This document shows positions 1-8,008 of a DNA stretch of 64,000 bases, piece after piece (the first letter of the stretch is position 1; each line of letters starts with the position of its first letter). The notes below the pieces were generated by a model, which searched no databases, was not told the origin of the DNA, and worked only from the letters and a program-made list of their open reading frames with translations. The DNA is taken from assembly GCA_017475265.1 (NCBI GenBank), contig JAFVFY010000056.1, forward strand, positions 30,031 through 94,030. Direction: 5' to 3'. This DNA comes from Prevotella sp. GTDB taxonomy: Bacteria > Bacteroidota > Bacteroidia > Bacteroidales > Bacteroidaceae. The position numbers were made by a program, and so were the translations under genes.

Positions 1-1433
1 TTGCGGGTGACAGCCATGAAGAGCGATGCGGGAACACCCTTGCCCGACACGTCGCCGAGGCAGAAGTAGAGCTTGTCGTCCTGCACGAAGAAATCGTAGA
101 GATCGCCCCCGACCTCCTTTGCCGGAGTCATGGAGGCGTATATATCTATGTCCTCGCGGTTGGGGAATGCCGGGAATATTCTGGGCACCATGCTCATCTG
201 TATGTCGCTGGCCACTTTCAGCTCGCTCTCGATGGAGGCTTTCAGGGCAGTGGTGCGCTTCAGTTCCTCTATATAGTTCACCAACGAGTGTTGCATGTTG
301 TCAAACGATTTGGTCAGCTGTCCAATCTCGTCGATGCGGCTACCAGCTGTTAGTTCCACGTCGAAGTTTCCACTGGCGATGAACTCCGTCTGTCGGGCCA
401 GCCTTTTCAGTGGCTTCAGCTCCCATCCCACAATACGGCTGAACACCAGCAGCATGAGCAACAGTCCTACAAGCACGATGATGGTAACTGTCCGTTGCAG
501 ACGGTTATAGCCACTGTAGATGTCGCTCTCCGGACATACGATGGCCATGCTCCAGCCGGTAGTGCTCAGTGGTTTGTAAAATACGTAGCAGTCCTCATCT
601 TCAAGACGAATCTGCTTCATGCCTTCCTCGCCCCGCTGCATGGCATTTCCGAGCGATATTAGTTCTGGGTCGGGCTTCAACAGCGAGCTTGTGAAGATGC
701 TCTGATAGAACAGTTTCGTGGAGTCTGGATGCACGAAATACGTGCCACCCTCACCAATCATGATGCTATAGGAGTTGGGATAAGGCTTAACGGCAGAGAT
801 GGTGTTTGAGAGCCATTCCAGCGATATGTCAACGGCAATAGTGCCCACATACCTCCCGTTAGGGTCTTTCAGCGGCTTACAGTAGGAGGCAATCATGTCC
901 TTCGAGTAGATGTCGTTGAGGTTGTAGTCGAAGAAAGGTTCCGTCCAGCTCGGCCGGTCAAGCAGCTTTACCAGCTGGTACCAGTCCATGTAGAAATACT
1001 CATACTGTTCATTGCCTTCCTGAGTGGTCAGGATAGTGCCGTGGTCGTTGTAGGAATATGCTGAGAAATAGCGTCCGCGACTCTTGAAGAAATCAGGCTC
1101 GAAGGCTATGGAGCAACCGTTCAGGTAGGGGTTGTTCTCCAGGATGCAGCGCGAGTAGATGAACATGGAGTCGGGTGCATCCAAATGACGCATCACGAGC
1201 CACGCCACGTTGTCGGTGGCCACTACGACGTGGTCCAGGATGCCGTTGACGCGCTGCACGGTACTCTCCAACACCTCAGAAGCACGGTTTTCGGCCTCCA
1301 GACGCACGGCACGGCGTGACTCGACGAACATGAACCCCAGGGCTGCCAGGAACACGGCGGCAGCAAAAAGTACTATCCACAGGCTGAGCCTCATGGACAG
1401 CGACTGTTTGATATATTGCAAAGGACTCTTCAT
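1..1433 (-). CDS. SpoIIE-type PP2C serine phosphatase with extracellular sensor and HAMP (partial, cut by window edge)
   Basis: Reads leftward from ATG at 1433 and runs off the window, so the 3' end is missing. About 477 residues are visible: a short cytoplasmic start, a membrane segment (WIVLFAAAVFLAALGFMF), a periplasmic Cache-like sensor region with DPNGRYVGTIAVDIS, a second membrane segment (IIVLVGLLLMLLVF), a HAMP linker ending in RIDEIGQLTKSFDNM, then the start of a SpoIIE/RsbU PP2C domain (KEVGGDLYDFF, LGDVSGKGVPASLFMA). In this family the phosphatase dephosphorylates anti-sigma-antagonist-type partners in response to an outside ligand. It lies 52 bp downstream of a solute-binding protein gene on the same strand, suggesting co-transcription and possibly a shared signal. 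The ligand and partner cannot be read from the sequence. Confidence 0.88.
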   Translation of the reverse strand, partial: MKSPLQYIKQSLSMRLSLWIVLFAAAVFLAALGFMFVESRRAVRLEAENRASEVLESTVQRVNGILDHVVVATDNVAWLVMRHLDAPDSMFIYSRCILENNPYLNGCSIAFEPDFFKSRGRYFSAYSYNDHGTILTTQEGNEQYEYFYMDWYQLVKLLDRPSWTEPFFDYNLNDIYSKDMIASYCKPLKDPNGRYVGTIAVDISLEWLSNTISAVKPYPNSYSIMIGEGGTYFVHPDSTKLFYQSIFTSSLLKPDPELISLGNAMQRGEEGMKQIRLEDEDCYVFYKPLSTTGWSMAIVCPESDIYSGYNRLQRTVTIIVLVGLLLMLLVFSRIVGWELKPLKRLARQTEFIASGNFDVELTAGSRIDEIGQLTKSFDNMQHSLVNYIEELKRTTALKASIESELKVASDIQMSMVPRIFPAFPNREDIDIYASMTPAKEVGGDLYDFFVQDDKLYFCLGDVSGKGVPASLFMAVTR

Positions 1434-1485
1434 TTGAGGTTTGAGACTTGAGATTTGAGGTTTGAGATTTGGGGTTTGAGATTTT
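1434..1485 (-). repeat. Short tandem CTCAA-family array between two co-directional genes
   Basis: On the plus strand this spacer is a run of TTTGAG(G/A) words, that is, CTCAAA/CTCAAG units in the sense of the flanking genes. It belongs to the repeat family found at many other points in the window, including inside coding regions. Confidence 0.8.
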
Positions 1486-2445
1486 TCACTTTTCACTATT
1501 CACTAGCGAAGTGTAAGTCACCTCGTGTTTCAGCACACGATTCTCCAGCAAGAGGCTACTGGCCAACTTGACCATATCAGGTCGCAGCCTGAACTCCCGT
1601 TTCCCTGTCTCACGGTCGGTCTGCAACCGCAGCACCTCGTCCAGCATCAGCTTCTGTAGTGTCCGGTTGGTGGCCACGTGGTTAAGCTTCACATATTTCA
1701 TCACAATATCCAGCGTCTCTTCAGGATGTTCGGCAGCCCATTCCCATCCCTTCTGGCTGGCACGGGCAAACTTGTCGGCCTGCTCTTTGTTGCGCTCGTA
1801 GACATCGCGGCGCATGTACACGCCGTCTTCCTGAACGTTGTACTCATGGTCACAGAAACGGTAGACGTTTTCATCCTTCAGCTGGATGCCCGTCTGAAGC
1901 AATTGGTAATACTCGTTGTAGCTCATGGCCACGATGGCATCGATGGCACCTCGGATGAAAAGGTTCATCTCCGATGCGTAGTACACCCACTCGTAGCCCA
2001 ACCCTTCTTTCTGGCTCATACACATGGCCATCTCTCCGAAGTCGGCTTTCCAGATGCCCACGCGTTCCCCTTTCTGCTCCAACGGGTTCTTGCCACGCCG
2101 CGACACGATGACCAGCGCGTTGTTCATGGATGTCTGCAAGATGTTAATGAGCGGCACGCCACTGTCCACAATCTTCAAGGCCTGGCAAAGTTGAAGTGTC
2201 GTCGCATCGATGTCGTCGTCCTCCACGCGGCTTAAGGCCGACTGCGTGGCCGACGGGTGTACGATGTCGACGTCGATGCCCTCCTCCTTATAGAAGCCCT
2301 TCTCCTGGGCAACATAATAACCAGCAAACTGTGCCTGTGCTTTCCATTGCGGCGTGAACACAAAGCGCTTTTGCGACCATGAGGCCAAGGTCGGCAGCAT
2401 CAGAAGCACGGCAATGACTAATATCAGCTTTCTGTTTCTTTTCAT
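1486..2445 (-). CDS. NMT1/THI5-like ABC-type solute-binding protein
   Basis: A 319-residue protein from the ATG at 2445, which begins MKRNRKLILV with a hydrophobic signal segment up to about residue 24. A longer reading from 2589 would run through the promoter and a repeat, so it is not preferred. The mature part has the SsuA/ThiY/NMT1 pattern: FTPQWKAQAQFAGYYVAQEK, GFYKEEGIDVDIVHP and MNNALVIVSRRGKNP. Such proteins capture pyrimidine precursors, sulfonates or similar small molecules outside the membrane. No permease or ATPase follows; the next gene is a membrane SpoIIE phosphatase, so a sensory role feeding that protein is possible. Substrate is unknown. A TACCTTTG promoter element lies 32 bp upstream of the start. 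Confidence 0.8.
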   Translation of the reverse strand: MKRNRKLILVIAVLLMLPTLASWSQKRFVFTPQWKAQAQFAGYYVAQEKGFYKEEGIDVDIVHPSATQSALSRVEDDDIDATTLQLCQALKIVDSGVPLINILQTSMNNALVIVSRRGKNPLEQKGERVGIWKADFGEMAMCMSQKEGLGYEWVYYASEMNLFIRGAIDAIVAMSYNEYYQLLQTGIQLKDENVYRFCDHEYNVQEDGVYMRRDVYERNKEQADKFARASQKGWEWAAEHPEETLDIVMKYVKLNHVATNRTLQKLMLDEVLRLQTDRETGKREFRLRPDMVKLASSLLLENRVLKHEVTYTSLVNSEK

Positions 2446-2551
2446 CCTCTTCGCATGATTGATTATTTTCAGTGTGCAAAGGTAGTGCAAAAAAAACATA
2501 TACCGAAGCTTTTGCCCGTTTTTTATCAAAGAAAGTGTTAGTTTCTTGAGA
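2445..2551. repeat. 107-bp direct repeat, copy 1 (promoter and leader of the binding-protein gene)
   Basis: Matches 3867-3973 with about five mismatches in 107 bp. It runs from the start codon of the binding-protein gene, through its promoter, to the last codons and stop of the RAYT gene. Together the two copies flank the RAYT gene exactly. Confidence 0.9.
2477..2484 (-). promoter_or_regulatory. Bacteroidetes -7 element (TACCTTTG) for the solute-binding protein gene
   Basis: Plus strand CAAAGGTA, read as TACCTTTG on the minus strand. It predicts a start about 25 nt before the ATG at 2445. No good -33 TTTG is seen at the usual spacing. The element lies inside the 107-bp direct repeat. Confidence 0.6.
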
Positions 2552-3827
2552 TAAATCCCGACTCTATGGCTGATTCCATTGCTTTGCAAAACTCTTCGGC
2601 CATATTATTCAAGTTCACGCAGTCGGCGCGACTGATGTGACGCTTACCAGCATCGTATGGCCAAGGACTTAAGATCAGCACCCGACCAGCAGCACAGGCA
2701 TCAAAGAGGGCATCAGAGGGTTTGTAATAATCACGAAAACCATTGTCGGCAAGCAGGATGAAGGGGTGCTGCTCGTTTATCAACACTTGCATCACCTGCT
2801 TTTCCTGCTGCGAGATGAATGGCGACACCATCACCACCCCCTTGCGAGCTTTGAGCACGCGGCTGTTCATATAGTCCCGAAGGGTTTGGCTGTCGCCCCG
2901 CTCTGCCGCCTTAACCCAGATGCTGCGCACATGCACCACATCATAATGCTCGGCATGCAGCAGGGCCACATTGCCCACCCCATCAAAGCTGCGCCAACCT
3001 ATCTCCATGCCCTTCTGCACCCTGAAAAAGCCCGGCATCAGGCGCTTCGTTGCCAACCGTTGAGGGTTCATCTTTACATAGTGCATCATCGTTTTCAGCT
3101 GACCGCGACGTGACAAAGGCCGAATAAATGGCCGCTCCGTGAAAACAGGAAAGGCCCAGCCGCCGTCTGCCGTCCTTCCTTCGGTCGTTGCCCCTCCTTT
3201 GTCTGTTGTCCCTCCTTTGTCCGTTGTCCCTCCTTTGTCCGTTGTCCCTCCTTTGTCCGTTGTCCCTCCTTGGCCTGTTGCCCCTCCTTTGTCCGTTGTC
3301 CCTCCTTTGTCCGTTGTCCCTCCTTTGTCTGTTGCCCCTCCTTGGCCTGTTGCCCCTCCTTGGCCTGTTGCCCCTCCTTGGTCTGCCGCCGTCCCTTGGC
3401 CCGTCGCCGCCGCTCCTTGGCCCGCCACCGTCCCTTTGTCCGTTGTCCCCGAATTTAATTCGGGGGAAACCGCCAAAGTGTATGCCCGTCCCAGCTTCTT
3501 CACCCCTTGCCAGTATCCGCGAATCACGCTGCGTATGCTTGTGTCCATGACCCTTGTCACCCGAATGACGGCATGCAGGTGGTCGGGCATTAGGCAGAAC
3601 TGGAGAATCCGAATAGCGGGATAATGCCTGCACATCACATAGAGCTCATCAACGACTGCATTGCCCAATGCCGTGCGTTCCACTCGCGCCTGAGAAGGGT
3701 CGTTCTGAGGTATCACCAACGTTCCCAACAACGGTTGGCGCGACGGCACAGTCAGCGTAATATGATAAATGCCAACACCCCTCCATGCCGTACCAGGCTC
3801 CTGCCATTGCCATTGATCTTCTGTCAT
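2538..3827 (-). CDS. REP-associated tyrosine transposase-like (Y1/HUH) protein with repeat linker and extra C-terminal domain
   Basis: 429 residues. The N-terminal 130 residues follow the Y1_Tnp/RAYT pattern: GVGIYHITLTV, then the His-hydrophobe-His metal site in CLMPDHLHAVIRV, then a Tyr-bearing helix near YWQGVKKLG. A low-complexity linker of about 90 residues (GGTTDK/GGATGQ hexapeptides) follows, then the end of the transposase core (RPLSRRGQLKTMMHYVKMNP). The last 150 residues (VVMVSPFISQQEKQVM, FILLADNGFRDYYKPSDAL, RVLILSPWPYD) look like a DprA/SLOG-type nucleotide-binding fold; this is inference. RAYTs cut single-stranded palindromic REP DNA. The stop codon and last residues come from the flanking repeat copy 1, so the gene's end was set by the event that created the duplication. 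Confidence 0.8.
   Translation of the reverse strand: MTEDQWQWQEPGTAWRGVGIYHITLTVPSRQPLLGTLVIPQNDPSQARVERTALGNAVVDELYVMCRHYPAIRILQFCLMPDHLHAVIRVTRVMDTSIRSVIRGYWQGVKKLGRAYTLAVSPELNSGTTDKGTVAGQGAAATGQGTAADQGGATGQGGATGQGGATDKGGTTDKGGTTDKGGATGQGGTTDKGGTTDKGGTTDKGGTTDKGGATTEGRTADGGWAFPVFTERPFIRPLSRRGQLKTMMHYVKMNPQRLATKRLMPGFFRVQKGMEIGWRSFDGVGNVALLHAEHYDVVHVRSIWVKAAERGDSQTLRDYMNSRVLKARKGVVMVSPFISQQEKQVMQVLINEQHPFILLADNGFRDYYKPSDALFDACAAGRVLILSPWPYDAGKRHISRADCVNLNNMAEEFCKAMESAIESGFISRN
3172..3440. repeat. 18-bp minisatellite inside the RAYT gene
   Basis: About a dozen units of GTTGTCCCTCCTTTGTCC and variants on the plus strand. On the coding (minus) strand each unit gives GGTTDK, GGATDK or GGATGQ. 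Unit length is six codons, so gain or loss of units keeps the frame. Confidence 0.9.
3447..3465. repeat. Small palindrome inside the RAYT gene
   Basis: CCCCGAATT-T-AATTCGGGG, perfect 9-bp arms around one base, next to the minisatellite and in frame with the RAYT gene. Confidence 0.75.
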
Positions 3828-3866
3828 ACAGGTTTCATACTTTCTTTATTTGCCCCATAGTGAGCT

Positions 3867-3973
3867 TCCTCTTCGCATGATTGATAACTTTCAGTATGCA
3901 AAGGTAGTGCAAAAAAAACATATACCGAAGCTTTTGCCAGTTTTTTATCAATGAAAGTGTTAGTTTCTTGAGA
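3867..3973. repeat. 107-bp direct repeat, copy 2 (upstream of RAYT)
   Basis: Second copy of the sequence at 2445-2551. It carries the same TACCTTTG promoter element, here at 3899-3906 on the minus strand, which would drive the RAYT gene starting at 3827. Confidence 0.9.
3899..3906 (-). promoter_or_regulatory. Duplicated -7 element (TACCTTTG) upstream of RAYT
   Basis: Plus strand CAAAGGTA at the position equivalent to the binding-protein promoter in copy 1. The predicted leader to the RAYT ATG is about 65 nt. Confidence 0.5.
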
Positions 3974-4196
3974 ACCAAAAGTATCAAATTTCAGACAAAG
4001 CTAGATGTCAATTTTTCTCACAGATTTTTTTCGATTTCTCTATACATTCCTACATTTTTCGTGTAACCATCATATATACAGAATGTTAGACAATGTATAG
4101 ACCATACATAAAATGGAGCGACTATACATGGACTGTAGAAGGACTTTTTCAACCAACATAACGGAGGAAAGCAGTAACAATAACCGACCTTTGTTT

Positions 4197-4217
4197 CAGT
4201 TTCCACCGTGGAAACTG
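4197..4217. repeat. 21-bp palindrome
   Basis: CAGTTTCCAC-C-GTGGAAACTG, perfect 10-bp arms around a single base. It abuts the larger palindrome at 4218-4262 and shares its GTTTCCAC core. Confidence 0.9.
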
Positions 4218-4262
4218 TTTGTTTCTCCCGTGGAAACAATTTGTTTCCACGGGAGAAACAAA
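4218..4262. repeat. 45-bp perfect palindrome
   Basis: Arms 4218-4239 and 4241-4262 are exact reverse complements (22 bp each) around a single T at 4240. The core GTTTCTCCCGTGGAAAC reads both ways. With the adjacent 21-bp palindrome it gives four GTTTCCAC boxes in 66 bp. Confidence 0.92.
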
Positions 4263-4622
4263 GAGAAACAAACTGATTATCCGATACTTAAATACGTTAT
4301 TGCGGTCATTATCCTACGTCTTTTCTCAATGAATGTATAGAGCTCATCAATTATGTAGGGTCTATACATTAACTAAATCATTTATAATTAGACAATTACA
4401 ATAAAAATGTAGGAATGTATAGTGTTTTTAAAAACATTTCTCGAGAAAAATATGTATGCGGAACTCAAATTACAAAATACAACTTTAGCATGTATAAATC
4501 GACCACAGATTTCACCCATAGCTCGTTAAGCTGCTCGAGCGATGACTTCTTGTTTTGCTGGTTAGATGTGCTGAGTTACAAAAAACAAGGGAAAAGCCAA
4601 TTAGACTTAAAAAAGTATCTAA

Positions 4623-4694
4623 TTTCGGACAAAAATACAAAATTTCCATGCTGTTTTTTGTTTGTTCCGAAAAAAACAACTAATTTCGAACAAA
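4623..4694. promoter_or_regulatory. hsdM promoter with three TTTCGGAACAAA-like half-sites
   Basis: TTTG at 4657-4660, a 20-nt spacer and TAATTTCG at 4681-4688 fit the Bacteroidetes promoter with one change and place transcription just before the ATG at 4706. Half-sites TTTCGGACAAA (4623-4633), its inverted form TTTGTTCCGAAA (4661-4672) and TTTCGAACAAA (4684-4694) overlap the promoter. This is an operator-like arrangement, but no regulator gene is seen nearby. Confidence 0.5.
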
Positions 4695-4705
4695 ATTTCA
4701 ATGAT

Positions 4706-6751
4706 ATGACAGAACAGGAACTTGCGAATGTGATATGGGACATCAAGGAGATTATCCGCAATCTCTACGATGATGCTGAGGTAGAAGACGTGATATTGCC
4801 GTTCACGTTGCTTCGTCGTCTTGACTGTGTGCTTGATGATAAGCGTGAGGCAATCATGAAAGAGCTGAAGGATTTGCCTGATGCACAGAAGAAATTCAAG
4901 TTGAAGGCTTTGATGAAGCGTAATAAACTTGCGTTCTTCAATACCTCTGGGCTATCTCTTGAGCGTCTGCTTGGTGCTCCGCAACAGATAGGTGAATCCT
5001 TCAAGACTTATCTTGATGGTTTTACCGATAACGTGAAAGACATCCTTGCAAACTTTGTGCATAGTGATACCGATTCCGATGATGTGGACCTTGCTCCTAT
5101 CTATAGCCGTTTGGAACGCTCCGACAAGTTGTTTGCAGTCGTTCAGCTATTCGTTCAGCGGGCAGACCTTCATCCTGACAAGGTGAGCAATGCCATGATG
5201 GGCACCGTGTTCGAGATTGTCATCCGTCGCTCAAAGGAAGCCAGCAACACCAAGGCGGGTCAGTTCTATACGCCGCGTGAGATTGTCCGCCTGTTGGTGT
5301 CGCTTACCATGTGCGGACGCGAGCAGCAGCTCTATGAGGCTGGTCGCCACTTCTCCATCTATGACCCCTGCTGCGGTACTGGCGGTATGCTGACAGTTGG
5401 CAAGGAGTATATACAGGAATTGTCAGGACGCACCGACATGAAGGTCTATCTCTACGGACAAGAGCTGAACGAGAAGACCTATGCCATCTGCAAGAGTGAC
5501 CTGCTGATGAAGGGCGACGACCAGAACCTTGACGAGCAACTGTTCCAAGGTGACACACTGGGTGAAGATAAGCTCATCGGCAAGACTTTCAATTTCATGC
5601 TGGCCAATCCTCCCTTTGGTGTGGACTGGGGGAAAGACCCAAGGGTGAAGAAACGTGTGCAGGACGACAACTGCCCTGGTGGTCGCTTTGAAGCCGGACT
5701 GCCCAGCACCAATGATGGTTCATTGCTGTTCCTCCAGCACATGATCAGTAAGATGGACGAAACGAATGGGTCACGTATTGGTATTGTCTTGAATGGCTCT
5801 CCACTGTTTAATGGCGATGCTGGCAGCGGATGGAGCAATATTCGCAAGATGTTGCTCGACCGCAACCTGCTTGACTGTATTGTAGCCCTTCCTGCAAATC
5901 TTTTTTATGGAGCGACTATTTCAACATATTTATGGATTCTCGACAACAAGCGTCCAGCTGAACGTCGTGAAAAGGTGCTCTTTATTGATGCAGCGCATAA
6001 GGAATATACCAACCTGTTACAGAAAAACCTTGGCAAAAAACGTTTTGAAATCAGTGAAAGCGGAGCCAAAGATATTTATGAACTCTATCGCGATTATCAG
6101 TCGGCAAGTCGTGATATAGTCAATGAAAAGACAGGAAAGACAGAGATCTTAGAGATTGCCAAACTGCTCGACTATGACGATTTCCGTTATACTACGGTGG
6201 CCACGCACCGACCGCTCCGTCTGTTCTATAACGATGTGGACAATCTCATCATGCGGATGAAGGAGGAGGACAGCATTGCCAAGGGCGACAAAGCAATCTT
6301 TGAAGCCATCCTCAAGGACTATAACGCAGACCGCCAGCGTACTGATGTGGAGTTTATGGCAGAAGCGAAGCGCATACTGGGCAGGAAGTCGCTTACGCAG
6401 AATGACGTGAAAACCCTGCGCAAGTTAGGTACAACAGATGAGACGGCCCCTATTGTATATGTGAAGCCTGGTGACGAAAAGAGTGGGATGGTTGCTGACA
6501 CCGCCCTCAACGATACGGAGAAGATTCCGCAGAAGCAGGACATCGACGAGTATTTCCAGCGCGAGGTGTTGCCATACGCCCCAGATGCTTGGATGGATCG
6601 TTCTGCTGACAAATTGGGCGTGGAGTTCCCCTTCACCCGCTTGTTCTATATCTACCGTCCATTGCGTAGCAGTGAGGAGATACTGGCAGAACTGGCAAAG
6701 CTCGATGAGGACATGGAAAGCGAATTGGAAACCCTGAAAACTGCAGAATAG
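4706..6751 (+). CDS. hsdM: Type I restriction-modification DNA methyltransferase subunit HsdM
   Basis: 681 residues from the ATG at 4706 (MTEQELANVIWDIKEI), the usual HsdM start; the open frame extends 97 codons further up, but that part crosses the promoter and reads like noise. HsdM methylates adenine using S-adenosylmethionine as part of an HsdM2S complex. Visible signatures are the N-terminal helical domain (LPFTLLRRLDCVLDD), SAM-binding motif I (YDPCCGTGGML, about residues 219-229) and the N6-adenine motif NPPF (about 300). The C-terminal helical part ends FTRLFYIYRPLRSSEEI. hsdS follows after one base, indicating one transcript. Confidence 0.95.
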   Translation: MTEQELANVIWDIKEIIRNLYDDAEVEDVILPFTLLRRLDCVLDDKREAIMKELKDLPDAQKKFKLKALMKRNKLAFFNTSGLSLERLLGAPQQIGESFKTYLDGFTDNVKDILANFVHSDTDSDDVDLAPIYSRLERSDKLFAVVQLFVQRADLHPDKVSNAMMGTVFEIVIRRSKEASNTKAGQFYTPREIVRLLVSLTMCGREQQLYEAGRHFSIYDPCCGTGGMLTVGKEYIQELSGRTDMKVYLYGQELNEKTYAICKSDLLMKGDDQNLDEQLFQGDTLGEDKLIGKTFNFMLANPPFGVDWGKDPRVKKRVQDDNCPGGRFEAGLPSTNDGSLLFLQHMISKMDETNGSRIGIVLNGSPLFNGDAGSGWSNIRKMLLDRNLLDCIVALPANLFYGATISTYLWILDNKRPAERREKVLFIDAAHKEYTNLLQKNLGKKRFEISESGAKDIYELYRDYQSASRDIVNEKTGKTEILEIAKLLDYDDFRYTTVATHRPLRLFYNDVDNLIMRMKEEDSIAKGDKAIFEAILKDYNADRQRTDVEFMAEAKRILGRKSLTQNDVKTLRKLGTTDETAPIVYVKPGDEKSGMVADTALNDTEKIPQKQDIDEYFQREVLPYAPDAWMDRSADKLGVEFPFTRLFYIYRPLRSSEEILAELAKLDEDMESELETLKTAE

Positions 6752-6752
6752 G

Positions 6753-7991
6753 ATGAGGCAATACGATTCATATAAGGATAGTGGGGTGGAGTGGATTGGG
6801 AAGATTCCGAGCCATTGGGAGGTTGCAGCATTTAAACGGAAAATAACCATCAATAATGGACGCGATTACAAGGAGTATCTTGACGATGAATTATTTCCAG
6901 TTATGGGTTCTGGGGGATGCTTTGCGTATTGCTCAAAATATATGTATGATGGGGAAGCTGTATTGTTAGGAAGAAAAGGAACTATTGACAGACCATTGTA
7001 TATAAAAGGGAAATTCTGGGCAGTTGACACCATGTTTTATGCAGTCCCAAAGAAGGACTTGAATTGCAAATTTGCCTATTATCTTGCATTGACATTCCCA
7101 TTCAATTATTATTCTACAGCTACCGCATTACCAAGTATGACTCAAACAGACTTGGGGAGTAATCCGGTCGCTTTCCCTCCATTGATAGAACAGCAAACCA
7201 TTGCCACCTATCTTGACAAGAAATGTGTGGAGATAGACAAGGCTATTGCTACGCAGCAGAAGCGCATAGAACTCCTTCAGGAATTGAGGCAGAACATCAT
7301 TACCCATGCTGTCACTCGTGGCATCAATCCCGATGCTCCACTCAAAGAGTCTGGTGTGGAATGGATAGGTATGATTCCTGAGCATTGGGAAATAATGAAG
7401 ATGAATCTTGCTTTAAAGTCCATCTCAGATGTTAATCATTATATGCCTAACAGCGTTTTAGAAGGCTATCCATACATTATGACAGGAGATTTAAAAGCAT
7501 TCCTCAGCGAAATTGATTTCGATTGTTGCAAGCAGATATCAGAAGATGATTTTAAGGAATTGTCTATTAAAAGCAAGGCGGTAAAGGGGGATGTAATTTT
7601 TGCCAGATATGCTACAATCGGGACTGTATGTTATGTAGATATTGATAAAGAATTTATAGTTTCATATTCTTGTGTTACGATTAAGCCTAATTCAAAAATG
7701 TTGAATGGTTTATTCTTGTATTATTATCTTCAAACTCATACTTTTTTTGAAGATGTTTCTCAAAGCATTAATGCAAATACGCAAGGGAATGTGGGAATAG
7801 AATCATTAAGCGCATCAAGAATAATTGTACCTCCAATGGCTGAACAACAAGATATAGTATCCCACATCGAATCCGAAACCGCCAAACTTGACAGGCAGGT
7901 AGCAAAGGCCAACCGCCAAATCTCCCTGTTGCAGGAACTGAAGCAAAGCATCATTACCGAAGTGGTAACAGGTAAACGGAAAGTGTGCTAA
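6753..7991 (+). CDS. hsdS: Type I restriction-modification specificity subunit HsdS
   Basis: 412 residues with the internal duplication expected of HsdS. Each half opens with a near-identical box (SGVEWIGKIPSHWE at about residue 8, SGVEWIGMIPEHWE at about 205), then a variable target recognition domain, then a coiled-coil spacer (EQQTIATYLDKKCVEIDKAI...LLQELRQNIITHAV and EQQDIVSHIESETAKLD...LLQELKQSIITEVV). The two recognition domains are unrelated in sequence, so a bipartite asymmetric target is expected; the target cannot be read off. Codon use in the variable domains is AT-richer than in hsdM, typical of swapped recognition domains. It overlaps the alternative GTG start of the Fic gene. 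Confidence 0.95.
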   Translation: MRQYDSYKDSGVEWIGKIPSHWEVAAFKRKITINNGRDYKEYLDDELFPVMGSGGCFAYCSKYMYDGEAVLLGRKGTIDRPLYIKGKFWAVDTMFYAVPKKDLNCKFAYYLALTFPFNYYSTATALPSMTQTDLGSNPVAFPPLIEQQTIATYLDKKCVEIDKAIATQQKRIELLQELRQNIITHAVTRGINPDAPLKESGVEWIGMIPEHWEIMKMNLALKSISDVNHYMPNSVLEGYPYIMTGDLKAFLSEIDFDCCKQISEDDFKELSIKSKAVKGDVIFARYATIGTVCYVDIDKEFIVSYSCVTIKPNSKMLNGLFLYYYLQTHTFFEDVSQSINANTQGNVGIESLSASRIIVPPMAEQQDIVSHIESETAKLDRQVAKANRQISLLQELKQSIITEVVTGKRKVC

Positions 7992-8008
7992 ACGAAAGAG
8001 AAAACAGT

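Larger units (their letters stand above)
4040..4422. mobile_element. MITE-like or regulatory element bounded by perfect 20-bp inverted repeats
   Basis: CTATACATTCCTACATTTTT at 4040-4059 is the exact reverse complement of 4403-4422. The 383-bp interval has no convincing gene. It holds six copies of the nonamer AATGTATAG or its complement (4040, 4092, 4122 with one change, 4332, 4362, 4414) and two nested palindromes at 4197-4262. No clear target-site duplication is seen at the edges, so both a non-autonomous mobile element and a control region for the downstream restriction operon remain possible. Confidence 0.6.

Noticed and set aside
3139-3624. Open frames with PPLSVVP repeats opposite the RAYT gene
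   Set aside because: Produced by the 18-bp minisatellite read on the other strand; the minus-strand frame has the transposase motifs on both sides.
4415-4705. N-terminal extension of HsdM by 97 residues
   Set aside because: It crosses the terminal repeat of the upstream element and the hsdM promoter; the usual HsdM start is at 4706.
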